Notes: generated by a model from the sequence alone, not told the origin. Shown: positions 16,399-26,149, counted from the first letter of the stretch. The stretch: DNA of 58,295 nucleotides from Alkaliphilus hydrothermalis (GCF_016908555.1 NZ_JAFBEE010000018.1:1-58295); one strand, 5' to 3'. A program made the numbers and translations.

Positions 16399-16413
16399 GG
16401 TGTAGTTAGTTAT

Positions 16414-17499
16414 ATGATAAAAAATCAACAGCTATCCTCCTATCAACTATGTCTAGCAATAGTTGCTTTTATCTTTGGAAGCGTTGCCATATTCTCTCCA
16501 GTTCTATCGGCACAACAGGACGCATGGCTTGCCCATGTGATTGGGTGGGGAGGGGGATTTCTTTTAATCAGCCTATATGCAGGGATAGCACTATTGAACC
16601 CCAACATGACACTAATAGATGTATTAAAAAGTCACTTTGGAGAGTACTTAGGTAGCATTATTGGACTCCTCTATGTTTGGTATGGTCTCCATATCGCTTC
16701 TTTAATCCTCCATAGCTTTTCAGAATTTATGGTATCGGTAAATTATACTGAGACCCCAACTGTCTTTATTGTCATTAGCGTTCTTATCCCAATTTTCTAC
16801 GGCCTAAGGAAGGGGCTAGAGGTTTGTATCAGGGTGAACCAAATGTCAATGATTTTTTTAGTTGCTACACTTCTCTTAACGATTTTATTGAGTATACCTT
16901 TATTTGACCTAGGACATTTGCTACCTTTTTTAGAATTTGGATTTAAACCAATTTTAAAGGGAGGCCTCCACTTAACAGCCTTCCCCTTTGGAGAAACAGT
17001 TCTTCTATTGATGATTTTTCCCTGCTTAAAAAAGCAGAAGGATCTTTTAAAAATCTCTAATCTTGCTGTATTTATCGCAGGATTGCTTCTATTATTGAAT
17101 CTATTGAAGGATTTGTTAATACTAGGGCCTGATATCATGTCCCGACATCTCTTCCCCACCTACATGAGTGTCTCTATGATTCCTCAGGCTGTACTTGAGC
17201 CAATTGTATCAGCCAACCTCTTGATCAGCTCTGGTTTTCAAGCTCTTCTTTGCATTTTCGCAGCTCTGGTGGGGATTGCTCAAATATTTGGGCTAGACGA
17301 CTATAAGCCGTTGGTTTTACCAGTGGTTGCCTTTGTTGCCAGTTTGTCCTTCTGGGTTCATGAAAGCTATCCAGAAGCCTTTACATGGAGTGTAAAATAT
17401 TGGACTATCTATTCTATACCCTTTCAATTAATCATTCCCGTCATTTTGTTTGGGTTGTCATTGATTAAGAAAAATAAGAAATGGACTGTAAATACGTAG
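16414..17499 (+). CDS. Spore germination permease, GerAB family
   Basis: 361-aa protein with about ten membrane segments, in the GerAB/YndE branch of the amino acid-polyamine-organocation superfamily; the B subunit of the germinant receptor that binds the nutrient and may form a channel. The family opening (QLSSYQLCLAIVAFIFGSVAIFSP) and the glycine-rich first repeat (about residues 44-52) are clear. It is the last gene of the ger operon and is followed by a strong terminator. Because gerAC is interrupted upstream, the receptor may not assemble although this subunit is intact. Confidence 0.9.
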   Translation: MIKNQQLSSYQLCLAIVAFIFGSVAIFSPVLSAQQDAWLAHVIGWGGGFLLISLYAGIALLNPNMTLIDVLKSHFGEYLGSIIGLLYVWYGLHIASLILHSFSEFMVSVNYTETPTVFIVISVLIPIFYGLRKGLEVCIRVNQMSMIFLVATLLLTILLSIPLFDLGHLLPFLEFGFKPILKGGLHLTAFPFGETVLLLMIFPCLKKQKDLLKISNLAVFIAGLLLLLNLLKDLLILGPDIMSRHLFPTYMSVSMIPQAVLEPIVSANLLISSGFQALLCIFAALVGIAQIFGLDDYKPLVLPVVAFVASLSFWVHESYPEAFTWSVKYWTIYSIPFQLIIPVILFGLSLIKKNKKWTVNT

Positions 17500-17566
17500 T
17501 TTCCGATTATTGAAGTTCTTTGCCTAATTTCTCAACTTGGATAAAATAATTAACTTTTCTAATTAA

Positions 17567-17600
17567 AGAAACCACTCCGCAGGAGTGGTTTCTATATCTT
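17567..17600. terminator. Bidirectional intrinsic terminator
   Basis: Perfect 12-bp stem AGAAACCACTCC / GGAGTGGTTTCT (17567-17578, 17582-17593) with a 3-nt loop, between the convergent gerAB and ridA genes. Confidence 0.85.
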
Positions 17601-17638
17601 AAACCATACATCATCTGGTATTTATATTTCTTTCCCCA

Positions 17639-18019
17639 CTAATCCATTACCGCAATAGCTTCAATCTCAATCCTAACATCTCTAGGAAGTCTTGCAACCT
17701 CAACACAAGCTCTAGCTGGCTTGTTGTTAGTAAAGTAATTAGCGTATACCTCATTGATGGCTCCAAACTCATTCATATCCTTGATGAAGATGCCAACCTT
17801 AACAACATTGTCTAATGTCATGCCAGCTTCTTGCAGGATGGCTTTCACATTCTCTAGACATTGTTTCGTTTGATCTTTAATGTCTTGGGAAACTAGCTCC
17901 ATTGTTTCTGGCACAAATGGAATTTGACCAGAAATATATAAAGTGTTTCCTGCCTTTACAGCTTGGGAATAGGGTCCAATAGCTGCTGGTGCATTTTTAG
18001 TGTTGATTGTTTCTCTCAT
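17639..18019 (-). CDS. ridA: RidA family reactive intermediate/imine deaminase
   Basis: 126-aa YjgF/YER057c/UK114 protein, normal length. RidA hydrolyses reactive enamines and imines (2-aminoacrylate and related) released by PLP enzymes. Motifs: APAAIGPYSQAV at the N-terminus, the catalytic Arg in ACVEVARLPRDVRIEIEAIA near the C-terminus. It lies 16 bp downstream of the YheO-type regulator and is probably co-transcribed with it. The serine dehydratase 16 kb away would be one source of such imines, though not in the same operon. Confidence 0.92.
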   Translation of the reverse strand: MRETINTKNAPAAIGPYSQAVKAGNTLYISGQIPFVPETMELVSQDIKDQTKQCLENVKAILQEAGMTLDNVVKVGIFIKDMNEFGAINEVYANYFTNNKPARACVEVARLPRDVRIEIEAIAVMD

Positions 18020-18035
18020 TAATAATCTCCTCCTA

Positions 18036-18683
18036 TTATCCGTTTACTCTTATTTCATCTAAATAATTATAGATGGTATATCGGGAAACACACAGAATCT
18101 TAGCAACATAATCTATTGCTCCCTTGATTAAAAAGGCCCCTTGTTCATCTAACTTCTTCACAATATTGACCTTTTCCTCCTTATTCATGTAAGCAACTGG
18201 CTTACCGTAGGTTTCCAAAGTTTCAGCTACAATATTCATTAATACATCATTTACATTATTTGTCGCAAATTCTCCGTTATTCATTTCAACCTTTGAATCC
18301 GTTTGAATAAGCTCCTCCAGAGATTTCTGAGCAACGACAAACTCTGATATGTCAATATTGATGCAGAGACAGCCGATAATCTGATCATTTTCGTCCCGAA
18401 TGAACATTGTGGTGGATTTTAAGACTCTTCCATCGGAGCTTTTATTTTTGTAATTTAATATATTGTCAGCTTCATTTCCTTTACGAATAGCCTTTAATCC
18501 CACATCCAGCATAGGGCTTCCAACGGACCTACCTGTCACATGACCATTGCAAATGGCAACAATGGATTTTTTAGATTCTTTAATCTCATGCAATACCACT
18601 TCACAATTTTTCCCGAAGGTCTTAGCAAGCCCCTCCACCATAGGGATCATACCTTTTAAAATCGGATGCAAAGCTTTAGTCAT
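18036..18683 (-). CDS. YheO-type PAS-HTH transcriptional regulator
   Basis: DauR/YheO-family regulator (215 aa). An N-terminal YheO-like PAS domain covers about residues 5-120 (NCEVVLHEI, then IGCLCINIDIS), and a C-terminal helix-turn-helix (about residues 160-210, with ILCVSRYTIYNYLDEIR). Members in other bacteria control amino acid catabolism, e.g. D-arginine. I start at the ATG at 18683 after a GGGGGGG tract; a GTG at 18704 overlaps the leuS stop and lacks a site. Immediately upstream of ridA, a common pairing, so it probably regulates ridA or imine-producing catabolism (inference). Confidence 0.85.
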   Translation of the reverse strand: MTKALHPILKGMIPMVEGLAKTFGKNCEVVLHEIKESKKSIVAICNGHVTGRSVGSPMLDVGLKAIRKGNEADNILNYKNKSSDGRVLKSTTMFIRDENDQIIGCLCINIDISEFVVAQKSLEELIQTDSKVEMNNGEFATNNVNDVLMNIVAETLETYGKPVAYMNKEEKVNIVKKLDEQGAFLIKGAIDYVAKILCVSRYTIYNYLDEIRVNG

Positions 18684-18703
18684 TTTACCCCCCCTATATA
18701 TCA

Positions 18704-21172
18704 CTACTTCACTACTATATTTACCAACTTCTTAGGAACTGCAATGATCTTCACCACTGTTGCTCCACCAATAAGCCCCTGAATCTTCTCATTTTCCATT
18801 GCTAGTTTTTCTAGGTCTGCCTTAGAGATATCAGCAGGAATCACCATCTTATCCTTTACCTTACCATTGATCTGAATGACTACCTCGATTTCATCCTTTA
18901 CAATCGCCTTTGGATCGTATTGAGGCCAGCTTAATTCATGAACACTACCTTCACCCATGATCATCGCCCAAAGCTCTTCTGTCATATGGGGAGCAAAAGG
19001 AGCTAATAATACGATAAGATTTGAGATACCTTCTTTATATAATTCACCATTGATGGCGTCCTTATTGTTTTCCTTGTATTTATAAAGATCATTTACCAAC
19101 TCCATAATGGCACTGATGGCTGTATTGAAGTTGAATCGTCCCTCTACATCGTCTGTTACCCTCTTGATAGTATTGTGAATCATATATTTTAAGTTCTTAT
19201 CTTCTTTAGATGTAGTCGTCACTACATTATCAAACATCTTATTTTCATGGGCTTCAATAGCCAATCTCCATACACGATTTAAGAAACGGAAACAACCTTC
19301 CACCCCTTGATCATTCCATTCTAAATCTCTTTCTGGTGGAGCAGCGAAAAGAACGAATAGTCTAGCTGTATCAGCACCGTACTTGCTGATGATTTCCTCT
19401 GGGCTGACAACATTCCCCTTAGACTTAGACATCTTAGCCCCATCCTTCAATACCATACCTTGAGTAAGAAGATTTTTAAAAGGCTCATCCACATCAATTA
19501 ATTCTAAGTCTTTGATTACCTTAGTAAAGAATCTTGCATAAAGCAGGTGAAGAATCGCATGTTCTACCCCACCGATATATTGGTCAACAGGCAACCAGTA
19601 GTTACCAGACTCCCGATTAAAAGGTGCCTCTGTATTTTTAGGATCAGCATATCTTAAGAAATACCAAGATGAATCTACGAAGGTATCCATTGTATCTGTT
19701 TCCCTCTTACCCATTTTACCACACTCTGGACATGGTGCCTCCATAAAGGACTTACTGGTTGTCAGTGGAGAAAGACCTCTTCCAGTAAATTCTATATCTG
19801 TTGGTAGCTCTAATGGAAGGTCCTCATCCTTAACTGGTACTGCTCCACAATCATCACAGTAGATAATCGGAATAGGAGTACCCCAGTATCTTTGTCTTGA
19901 AAGCAACCAGTCCCTTAGACGATAGCTAATGGTCTTTTGACCTGCACCAGACTCTTCTATCTTCCCAGCTATTTTCCCATAGGCCTCTTGGTTGTTCAAT
20001 CCGTCAAACTCTTGAGAGTTGATCATGATTCCGTCACCATCATAGGCTTCATTTTCCAGTGTCATTTCTCCTTCTAGGTCAGCAGGCTTGATAACTGGTA
20101 GAATCTTAATATCATATTTCTTAGCAAAGTCAAAGTCTCTTTGGTCGTGGGCTGGTACTGCCATGATGGCACCAGTTCCATAGTCTATCAATACATAGTT
20201 GGCGATATAGATTGGTACTCTTTCACCAGAAACAGGATTGATACAGTATTGACCTATGAAAAGACCTTCCTTTTCCATTTCAGTTGAAGTTCTTTCAATA
20301 TCTGATAGATGTTGTAGCTTTTCAATTAGGGCGTTTACAGGGGCCTCATACTCTGTTCCTGCCACCATTTCAGCTACATAAGGATGCTCTGGTGCCAATA
20401 CCATATAGGTTGCTCCATAGATGGTATCTGGTCTAGTTGTAAACACCTTCAGCTTCTTGTCGGTATTTTCGATAGGGAAGTCAATCTCTGCCCCTTCACT
20501 TTTACCAATCCAATTTTTTTGCATGATTTTAACCTTGTCTGGCCATCCATCTAGCTTTTCAATGTCCTGGAGTAAATCTTCTGCATAGTCGGTGATTTTG
20601 AAATACCATTGGTTTAACAGCTTTTTTCCAACCTTGCTATCACATCTTTCACAGTGTCCACCTACAACCTGTTCATTTGCAAGTACTGTCTCACAATCTG
20701 GACACCAGTTTACTCTTGATTCTTTTTTGTAGGCTAATCCTTTTTTATAGAATTGTAGAAAAAGCCATTGGGTCCACTTGTAGTAATCTGGGAAGCATGT
20801 AGCCACTTCTCTGTCCCAATCATAGCTTAATCCAAGTACGCTTAGTTGCTCCTTCATTTCTAGGATGTTTTCTCTAGTCCATTTGTCAGGGTGGATCCCA
20901 TGCTTGATGGCAGCATTTTCAGCCGGTAAACCAAAGGCATCCCAACCCATTGGATGTAGAACATTAAAGCCCTGCATTTTTTTAAAACGAGCCACTACAT
21001 CACCTATAGAGTAGTTTCTAACATGTCCCATATGAATTTTACCAGATGGATAAGGGAACATTTCTAAAACATAATATTTTGGTTGATCGTTTTCTACTGT
21101 CTTAAAGGCATCATTTGCTTGCCAGTGATTTTGCCATTTAGCTTCAATCTCTTTAAACTGATAATTTGACAT
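18704..21172 (-). CDS. leuS: Leucyl-tRNA synthetase
   Basis: Class Ia synthetase that charges tRNA-Leu, 822 aa from the chosen ATG at 21172 (GGAGG lies 9 nt upstream; the ATG at 21181 overlaps that site). HIGH-type motif PYPSGKIHMGHVRN near residue 40-52, a CP1 editing domain in the middle, KMSKSKGN for ATP binding, and the C-terminal anticodon-binding and leucyl-specific domains are all present. Preceded by a T-box leader that senses uncharged tRNA-Leu. Downstream the YheO regulator gene begins 21 bp after the stop. Confidence 0.97.
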   Translation of the reverse strand: MSNYQFKEIEAKWQNHWQANDAFKTVENDQPKYYVLEMFPYPSGKIHMGHVRNYSIGDVVARFKKMQGFNVLHPMGWDAFGLPAENAAIKHGIHPDKWTRENILEMKEQLSVLGLSYDWDREVATCFPDYYKWTQWLFLQFYKKGLAYKKESRVNWCPDCETVLANEQVVGGHCERCDSKVGKKLLNQWYFKITDYAEDLLQDIEKLDGWPDKVKIMQKNWIGKSEGAEIDFPIENTDKKLKVFTTRPDTIYGATYMVLAPEHPYVAEMVAGTEYEAPVNALIEKLQHLSDIERTSTEMEKEGLFIGQYCINPVSGERVPIYIANYVLIDYGTGAIMAVPAHDQRDFDFAKKYDIKILPVIKPADLEGEMTLENEAYDGDGIMINSQEFDGLNNQEAYGKIAGKIEESGAGQKTISYRLRDWLLSRQRYWGTPIPIIYCDDCGAVPVKDEDLPLELPTDIEFTGRGLSPLTTSKSFMEAPCPECGKMGKRETDTMDTFVDSSWYFLRYADPKNTEAPFNRESGNYWLPVDQYIGGVEHAILHLLYARFFTKVIKDLELIDVDEPFKNLLTQGMVLKDGAKMSKSKGNVVSPEEIISKYGADTARLFVLFAAPPERDLEWNDQGVEGCFRFLNRVWRLAIEAHENKMFDNVVTTTSKEDKNLKYMIHNTIKRVTDDVEGRFNFNTAISAIMELVNDLYKYKENNKDAINGELYKEGISNLIVLLAPFAPHMTEELWAMIMGEGSVHELSWPQYDPKAIVKDEIEVVIQINGKVKDKMVIPADISKADLEKLAMENEKIQGLIGGATVVKIIAVPKKLVNIVVK

Positions 21173-21199
21173 TGCTTTCATCCTCCAATTTTTTCTATA

Positions 21200-21420
21200 A
21201 AATAAAAAACTCTCTAGTCATTTAGGGACGAGTAAAAACCCGCGGTACCACCCTAATTGACAGAAAGTCCTCTTTCACGGTTGATATAGGAACCCCTCCT
21301 ATAAGTGTTTCATAAAGGCAAGTTCAACAGTTAGCCCTATCGGTTTGCACCCACCACCGACTCTCTAAAAAAGCTAAGAGTGTTTACTACTCCTTCCACT
21401 TTAAAGCTTTTAAATTGTAT
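21200..21420 (-). promoter_or_regulatory. T-box riboswitch (leucine-specific) controlling leuS
   Basis: On the minus strand the T-box core GGGTGGTACCGCGGG (21239-21253) is followed by the terminator stem ACTC...GAGT and a T-run at 21204-21208. Upstream, Stem I features are visible: AGTAGTAAACAC near 21385 and the distal GGTGGTGGGTGCAAACCG near 21350. A GAA-CUU specifier candidate lies at 21320-21322, CUU being a leucine codon, in agreement with the gene. When uncharged tRNA-Leu binds, the antiterminator forms and leuS is transcribed. Confidence 0.93.
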
Positions 21421-21476
21421 AGACAATAAAAACCCTCTAAAAATTGTTTTTATATATGTATCTAATTATTACTTCA

Positions 21477-21845
21477 TTATATATTATTCTTTATAACATT
21501 GTCAACATCAATTATTTCAGCATCCTTCCAAATTTTTTCAAGGTTGTAGAATCCTCGATCTTCTTCAAAGAAAAGGTGTACAACAATATCTCCATAATCT
21601 AGTAGAATCCAGTTACCAGTCTGATGCCCTTCTTTATTTCTAAGCTTCATATCAAGCATTTCCATACGGTCTTCGATTTCATCAGCAATGGATTTGACTT
21701 GTCTAAGGGAGGTCGCACTGGCGATTATAAAGTAATCACAGATGGAGGAAATCTCACTGAGCTTTAATACTGCGATATCTTCCCCTAACTTATCATCGAT
21801 CCCCTCAACAATTCTATAAACTGTTTCTAATGTTTTATTTTCCAT
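21477..21845 (-). CDS. rsfS: Ribosome silencing factor RsfS
   Basis: 122-aa RsfS/Iojap protein. It binds L14 of the 50S subunit and blocks 30S joining under nutrient limitation. Conserved IASATSLRQVKSIADEIE and EGHQTGNWILLDYGDIVVHLF segments are present. It follows the antiporter gene by 18 bp and belongs to the nadD-yqeK-LCP group, with leuS next downstream; this order is common in Clostridia. The antiporter gene lies between rsfS and the LCP gene. Confidence 0.95.
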   Translation of the reverse strand: MENKTLETVYRIVEGIDDKLGEDIAVLKLSEISSICDYFIIASATSLRQVKSIADEIEDRMEMLDMKLRNKEGHQTGNWILLDYGDIVVHLFFEEDRGFYNLEKIWKDAEIIDVDNVIKNNI

Positions 21846-21863
21846 ATAACTCCTCCTATGTCT

Positions 21864-22862
21864 TTACATAAATAATCTTACCAAAGTAAATAAATATATG
21901 CAATATATACCGAAAATTCCAAAACCCAATCCTCGGCTTATTTTACCTGTTAAAAAACCACCTATTGTTATTATAACCATCATTAACAGGGTTATGGGTA
22001 AATCTAAGTATAAAGTCTGGGGAATGTTGAAAATTGTAGCCCCCATCATTATATTTTGATAGCTAATAACAATCCCTTCTGAAGCCAGCTTGGAGCATAC
22101 CCCCAATACCATGACCATATTAAGAACATTGGCACCGATAATATTCCCCACCGAAATCCCCTGCTGCTTTTTCACCACTGCAGTGATGGCTGTTGTCAGT
22201 TCTGGCAATGAAGTCCCCAAGGCAATCAAGGTCAAACTAACCACCTGTTCAGGAATACCGATAATCCCAGCTAAAGCAACACCGTTATTCACCAGCAATC
22301 TAGCTCCTAGGGTAATAAAGATTGCCCCTAACACAAACCTCCCAATATAATGGAGGGAGTTGCTTCTGTCATACCCCATCCCTTGGAACTCATGATTTTT
22401 CTTCCCTCTGCCACTGAATTCCATAATGTTCATTGCTATATAAATACCGAATAGAATTAGAAAAACATTCCCTTCTCCCGATGAGATGATTCTATTAAAC
22501 GCCAAGTAATACAAGACCCCACAGGTGAGCAGCATAAATGAACTTTTAACTGTAAAACTACGCCTTTGGATTTGTATAGGAGATAGAATTGCTGTCAGAC
22601 CTAAAATCAAACCAATATTACATACCATAGACCCCACAACATTGCCTATGGCAACATCGTAAAATTCTTGATGGGTGGCAATGGATGAAACCAAAAGTTC
22701 CGGCAGTGTAGTGGCAATACTAACAATAGTGGCCCCAATCAAGACATTGGGAATCCCCGTTACTTTTGCCAACCATACTGCCGATACAACAAACCAGTCT
22801 CCGCCTTTAATAATAATAAACAAGCCCAAAGAAAATAGCAAAACTATCCCTAAAATTCCCAT
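21864..22862 (-). CDS. Calcium/sodium antiporter, CaCA family
   Basis: 332-aa inner-membrane cation exchanger of the YrbG-like CaCA branch. Both alpha-repeat signatures are visible: GATIVSIATTLPELLVSS at about residues 43-60 and ALGTSLPELTTAITA at about 212-226, each with the ion-coordinating glutamate, within about ten membrane segments. It exchanges Ca2+ (or Na+/K+) against Na+ or H+. It lies between the LCP gene and rsfS on the same strand. An alkaliphile would have use for such an antiporter, but this is inference. Confidence 0.9.
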   Translation of the reverse strand: MGILGIVLLFSLGLFIIIKGGDWFVVSAVWLAKVTGIPNVLIGATIVSIATTLPELLVSSIATHQEFYDVAIGNVVGSMVCNIGLILGLTAILSPIQIQRRSFTVKSSFMLLTCGVLYYLAFNRIISSGEGNVFLILFGIYIAMNIMEFSGRGKKNHEFQGMGYDRSNSLHYIGRFVLGAIFITLGARLLVNNGVALAGIIGIPEQVVSLTLIALGTSLPELTTAITAVVKKQQGISVGNIIGANVLNMVMVLGVCSKLASEGIVISYQNIMMGATIFNIPQTLYLDLPITLLMMVIITIGGFLTGKISRGLGFGIFGIYCIYLFTLVRLFM

Positions 22863-22985
22863 AAAATCCTCCTAGCAATTTATTAAATCAAAATCCAATC
22901 AAAATCAATCATCATTGTTTTAATTGTCTCATTGATATAAATATATTGATTAAGTAGAAATATATTCATGGGGAGACGTATATAA

Positions 22986-24197
22986 TTACTTATCCAAGTC
23001 TTCTCCTATAATAACTCGGATCTCAGCACTAGCAACATCACCTTCATATTTAGTTACTTTTTTGATTCCTAAAAGTTTTGCTATCTCCTTCGCCTTTTTC
23101 TCAGCTTTACCACTATACTCGATAAAGGAAGTACTAACATCCGAAGTCGTATAGTTGCCTACCATAACTTCCTCCAATTGGATATTTGATGCTTCAATTT
23201 TCTCTTTGTAGGTAGAGGCTATTCCCGCTTTACCACATCCATTTAACACCTCAACAGTTGGTACATATTCTGCTTCATCTAATAGATGGGCATTTCTAAT
23301 TTGCTTTAGTTGTTCTTCGTCCGGTAGATAATAGGAGATGCCATTAATATATTTAGAAGTTCCTGGTAATGTTAATCTTACAATATCTTCCCCTTGAAGC
23401 CCTACAGCCTTTGAGCCTAGTGAAACTAATTTTGTCTTAGGAATGTTGGTATTTACATTATCATAGAAAATATCAATCAGCTTTGGAATCTTAGTAATGA
23501 CGGAGGGGGAAAGTACTTTATCCTTTAAGGCGCTAACAAACTGTTGTTGGGCTTCAATTCTTCCTAAGTCTTGATTTGCATACCCTTTTCTATAACGCAT
23601 GAAATTAACTGCCTCTTGTCCATTGAGGGTTTGTAATCCCTTTTTAATGTTGATGCTCAATGGTGGGGTTGACCGTCTATCGGTGTATTGCATATCCATA
23701 GGGACATCCACCTCTACACCCCCCAATGCATCTACCACCTCTTCAACAGCTTTATAATTCACCCTTACATAATAGTCTATATCTATATTAAATAGTTTTT
23801 CCATCGTCTCCTCTAGAAGTTCCTCTTCTCCGTAAGCATGGGCATGGTTAATTTTTTCGTGATACCTTCTTCCGGGAATTTCTACTCTAGTATCCCTTGG
23901 AATTGATATTAATACGGGATTTTTCCCTGATGAATTCACACACAAAAGCATGATGGAGTCTGACCTTGTCCCCTTAATACTTTCCTTATCTGGGGCATCC
24001 ACGCCAAAAACAAGGATATTTAAACGCTCATCCTTTACAAATGGATTTTTGAATAAAGTTTCTTCTCCATTAAACCCTCCAGCCTTAATTAAATTTGCAA
24101 AGGCCCCCCCTGCAAAAAACATAAGTACGATCAACAGAAGAAAAATGCTAAATCGTTTTGGGCTACCTATTACTCTCTTTTTATCTATTTTTGCCAT
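22986..24197 (-). CDS. LCP (LytR-CpsA-Psr) family protein with LytR C-terminal domain
   Basis: 403-aa cell-surface enzyme anchored by one N-terminal membrane segment (about residues 16-36). The LCP domain spans about residues 80-235 (RSDSIMLLCVN, ISIPRDTRVEIPG, YGEEELLEETMEKLF, FMRYRKGYANQDLGRIEAQQQF); these proteins move glycopolymers from lipid carriers to peptidoglycan. The C-terminal ~100 residues (VEVLNGCGKAGIA...) are a LytR_C domain. Its start overlaps the yqeK stop by 13 bp, so translation is coupled. In many Clostridia an LCP gene occupies exactly this place between yqeK and rsfS. Confidence 0.92.
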   Translation of the reverse strand: MAKIDKKRVIGSPKRFSIFLLLIVLMFFAGGAFANLIKAGGFNGEETLFKNPFVKDERLNILVFGVDAPDKESIKGTRSDSIMLLCVNSSGKNPVLISIPRDTRVEIPGRRYHEKINHAHAYGEEELLEETMEKLFNIDIDYYVRVNYKAVEEVVDALGGVEVDVPMDMQYTDRRSTPPLSINIKKGLQTLNGQEAVNFMRYRKGYANQDLGRIEAQQQFVSALKDKVLSPSVITKIPKLIDIFYDNVNTNIPKTKLVSLGSKAVGLQGEDIVRLTLPGTSKYINGISYYLPDEEQLKQIRNAHLLDEAEYVPTVEVLNGCGKAGIASTYKEKIEASNIQLEEVMVGNYTTSDVSTSFIEYSGKAEKKAKEIAKLLGIKKVTKYEGDVASAEIRVIIGEDLDK

Positions 24198-24787
24198 AAG
24201 TCACCTCGTAGGTCTTTCACTTGTTGAAGGAGTTCATTCCTTCCGTGGATTGTATTTGGATGAAGGAGCTTTCCAATACTTAAAACATAATGGATCGTAT
24301 TATTGAATGCCTGCAACACAGCCCTGTCTAAATTCTCCTCTGCCAACAGCCTGAGTTCATCTACCCCTTGGTAATTTCTCCCCACCTCGATAAAGTCTGC
24401 CAAATAAATAATTCTTTCAAGTTTTCCCATATTGGCTGCACCTGTTGTGTGATTTTCCACAGCCTTTAATATATTTTCATTGTGGATATTAAATTCCACC
24501 CTAGCAATATGGGCAGCAACCTTACCATGGAGTAACTGATATGCCTCCATTAGAACCTCATCCACCTCAAGTCCATGCTTTTTTATATAACCCTTTAATT
24601 GTTCCTCAGTAAAGTCCTTCGCATAATCATGAAGGAGGGCTGCAATCTCCGCTTCATGTAGATCTGCTCCATACTTTTCGGCTAAATAAACAGCCGCATC
24701 CACCACTCCTAAAGTATGAATATATCTCTTTTGATTAATTACTTCCTTCAACTTTTCCTTTATATGCTCTACTAGTTCCTTCTTCAT
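24185..24787 (-). CDS. yqeK: HD-domain bis(5'-nucleosyl)-tetraphosphatase YqeK
   Basis: About 200-aa HD-superfamily enzyme that hydrolyses Ap4A symmetrically to ADP in this family. Metal ligands are seen in H-TLGV near residue 24, the LLHDYAKDF motif, and H residues further on (LLHGKVAAHIA). I use the ATG at 24787, preceded by GAGGAGTG; the longer reading (24838) would overlap the nadD stop. Partner of nadD (4 bp gap) and LCP (13-bp overlap), a conserved set. Confidence 0.93.
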   Translation of the reverse strand: MKKELVEHIKEKLKEVINQKRYIHTLGVVDAAVYLAEKYGADLHEAEIAALLHDYAKDFTEEQLKGYIKKHGLEVDEVLMEAYQLLHGKVAAHIARVEFNIHNENILKAVENHTTGAANMGKLERIIYLADFIEVGRNYQGVDELRLLAEENLDRAVLQAFNNTIHYVLSIGKLLHPNTIHGRNELLQQVKDLRGDLWQK

Positions 24788-24791
24788 GTCA

Positions 24792-25442
24792 TCACTCCTC
24801 TTGTGAAAGATACAGTCCATGTTTTCTAATATATGCACCTATGCCCTCTGGTACTAGATACTTAATAGACTTTCCTTCATTTGTCCTTTTTCTAATATCT
24901 GTAGAAGAAATTTCAAGGTTTGGTATTTTAATCTTTAAAATCTCTGCGCCATATTGATTCTTTAAATAGAGAATTTTATCCTCCAGCTCTGTATTATTAA
25001 ATCCTCCCCTGGTTACCACGGCGAATTTAATTAATTGAAACAGCTCCCGGTAACCCCGCCATAACTGAATATCCATCAAAACATCTGACCCTGTAATAAA
25101 GTAGAAGGATGCATTTTCAGGAAATTCTTTGTGTAGTTGGTGTATTGTGTCTATTGTATAAGATGGTCCCTCCCTCTGGATTTCCATAGGCGTAACAGTA
25201 AATTTTCCATTATCGATTGTGGCAATCTCCGTCATAATGAGCCGATGATAGGCTTCGGTAACTTGAACACCCAGTTTGTGGGGAGACCTTCTGTTTGGAA
25301 TAAAAACAACCTCATCCAATTGAAGGTCCTCAAGTGCCATTTCTGCGATAAATAAATGACCATTGTGGATGGGATCAAAAGTCCCTCCTAAGATTCCTAT
25401 TCTCTTGATTTGGCTAACTTCACCTTTTTTCAATATCTTCAT
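24792..25442 (-). CDS. nadD: Nicotinate-nucleotide adenylyltransferase
   Basis: 216-aa enzyme of NAD synthesis that joins nicotinate mononucleotide and ATP to deamido-NAD. The nucleotidyltransferase motif GGTFDPIHNGHL (about residues 19-30) and the ISSTDIRKR motif near the C-terminus are intact. It starts with ATG after AGAGGTATAAAT and is the first gene of the nadD-yqeK-LCP-antiporter-rsfS run. In other Clostridia yhbY and obgE lie just upstream; here they are 13 kb away, separated by the Tad locus. Confidence 0.95.
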   Translation of the reverse strand: MKILKKGEVSQIKRIGILGGTFDPIHNGHLFIAEMALEDLQLDEVVFIPNRRSPHKLGVQVTEAYHRLIMTEIATIDNGKFTVTPMEIQREGPSYTIDTIHQLHKEFPENASFYFITGSDVLMDIQLWRGYRELFQLIKFAVVTRGGFNNTELEDKILYLKNQYGAEILKIKIPNLEISSTDIRKRTNEGKSIKYLVPEGIGAYIRKHGLYLSQEE

Positions 25443-25678
25443 ATTTATACCTCTTTTTATCAGTGCTAGTTGCTATATTATACTATATTTCAATAAAGAA
25501 TCAAATCGTATCAATTATATACTAAAATGACTTTTTTGTCGAACATTATCAATTAAACAGGATAAACATTGTTTCATGGGGCAAGATATCTATATAGCTA
25601 ACAGAATATTTTTAATATACGGCACAACTTGTACTTAACAACTAGTAAAATCTATTATTAAGGAAGGTTGATGAGCAA

Positions 25679-26149
25679 ATGATTGATGTTAACATTTATA
25701 ATTGGTTGATAGGCTTTATTCTTCCTTGGATTGCGGGGATTTATTTATATAAAAGGAAAGCCTACATTATGTTACTTATTACACCTTTTGCCAGTATAGT
25801 ATCCTATGTTTTCAATAGTTTTGGTTATTTTTATGGATTTTGGCATTCAACTCCTCTAAAATATGGTTCCCTCTCAACCCTGCCAATGAATATTGGCCTG
25901 TTCGGAATTTTGGGCTCTATCTATATTTATACGCTAGAACTAAAAGGAACACCAAGTTATTTAGTTCTTTTAACCTTTACTGGTGTCACTACCCTAATGG
26001 AGACTGTGTGGGTTTATCTTGGTTTTGTCGTCTATAAAAATAGTTGGAGTTTTGGACTAACGTTTCTTTCTTACCTTTTCGCCTACTTACTTGTGCATTG
26101 GTATTACTTGCTACTGAAAAAACACCATTTATTACCTAGTAAAATATAA
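25679..26149 (+). CDS. CBO0543-like multi-pass membrane protein
   Basis: 156-aa protein with five predicted membrane segments, aromatic-rich (Trp, Tyr, Phe), similar in layout to the CBO0543 family of spore-former membrane proteins of unknown function. The ATG is preceded by AAGGAAGG. It stands alone on the plus strand between nadD and the FHA gene and is followed by a hairpin. No enzymatic motif is visible. The family assignment rests on length, topology and the PWIAGIYLYKRK / HWYYLLLKKHHLL ends, so it is tentative. Confidence 0.6.
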   Translation: MIDVNIYNWLIGFILPWIAGIYLYKRKAYIMLLITPFASIVSYVFNSFGYFYGFWHSTPLKYGSLSTLPMNIGLFGILGSIYIYTLELKGTPSYLVLLTFTGVTTLMETVWVYLGFVVYKNSWSFGLTFLSYLFAYLLVHWYYLLLKKHHLLPSKI

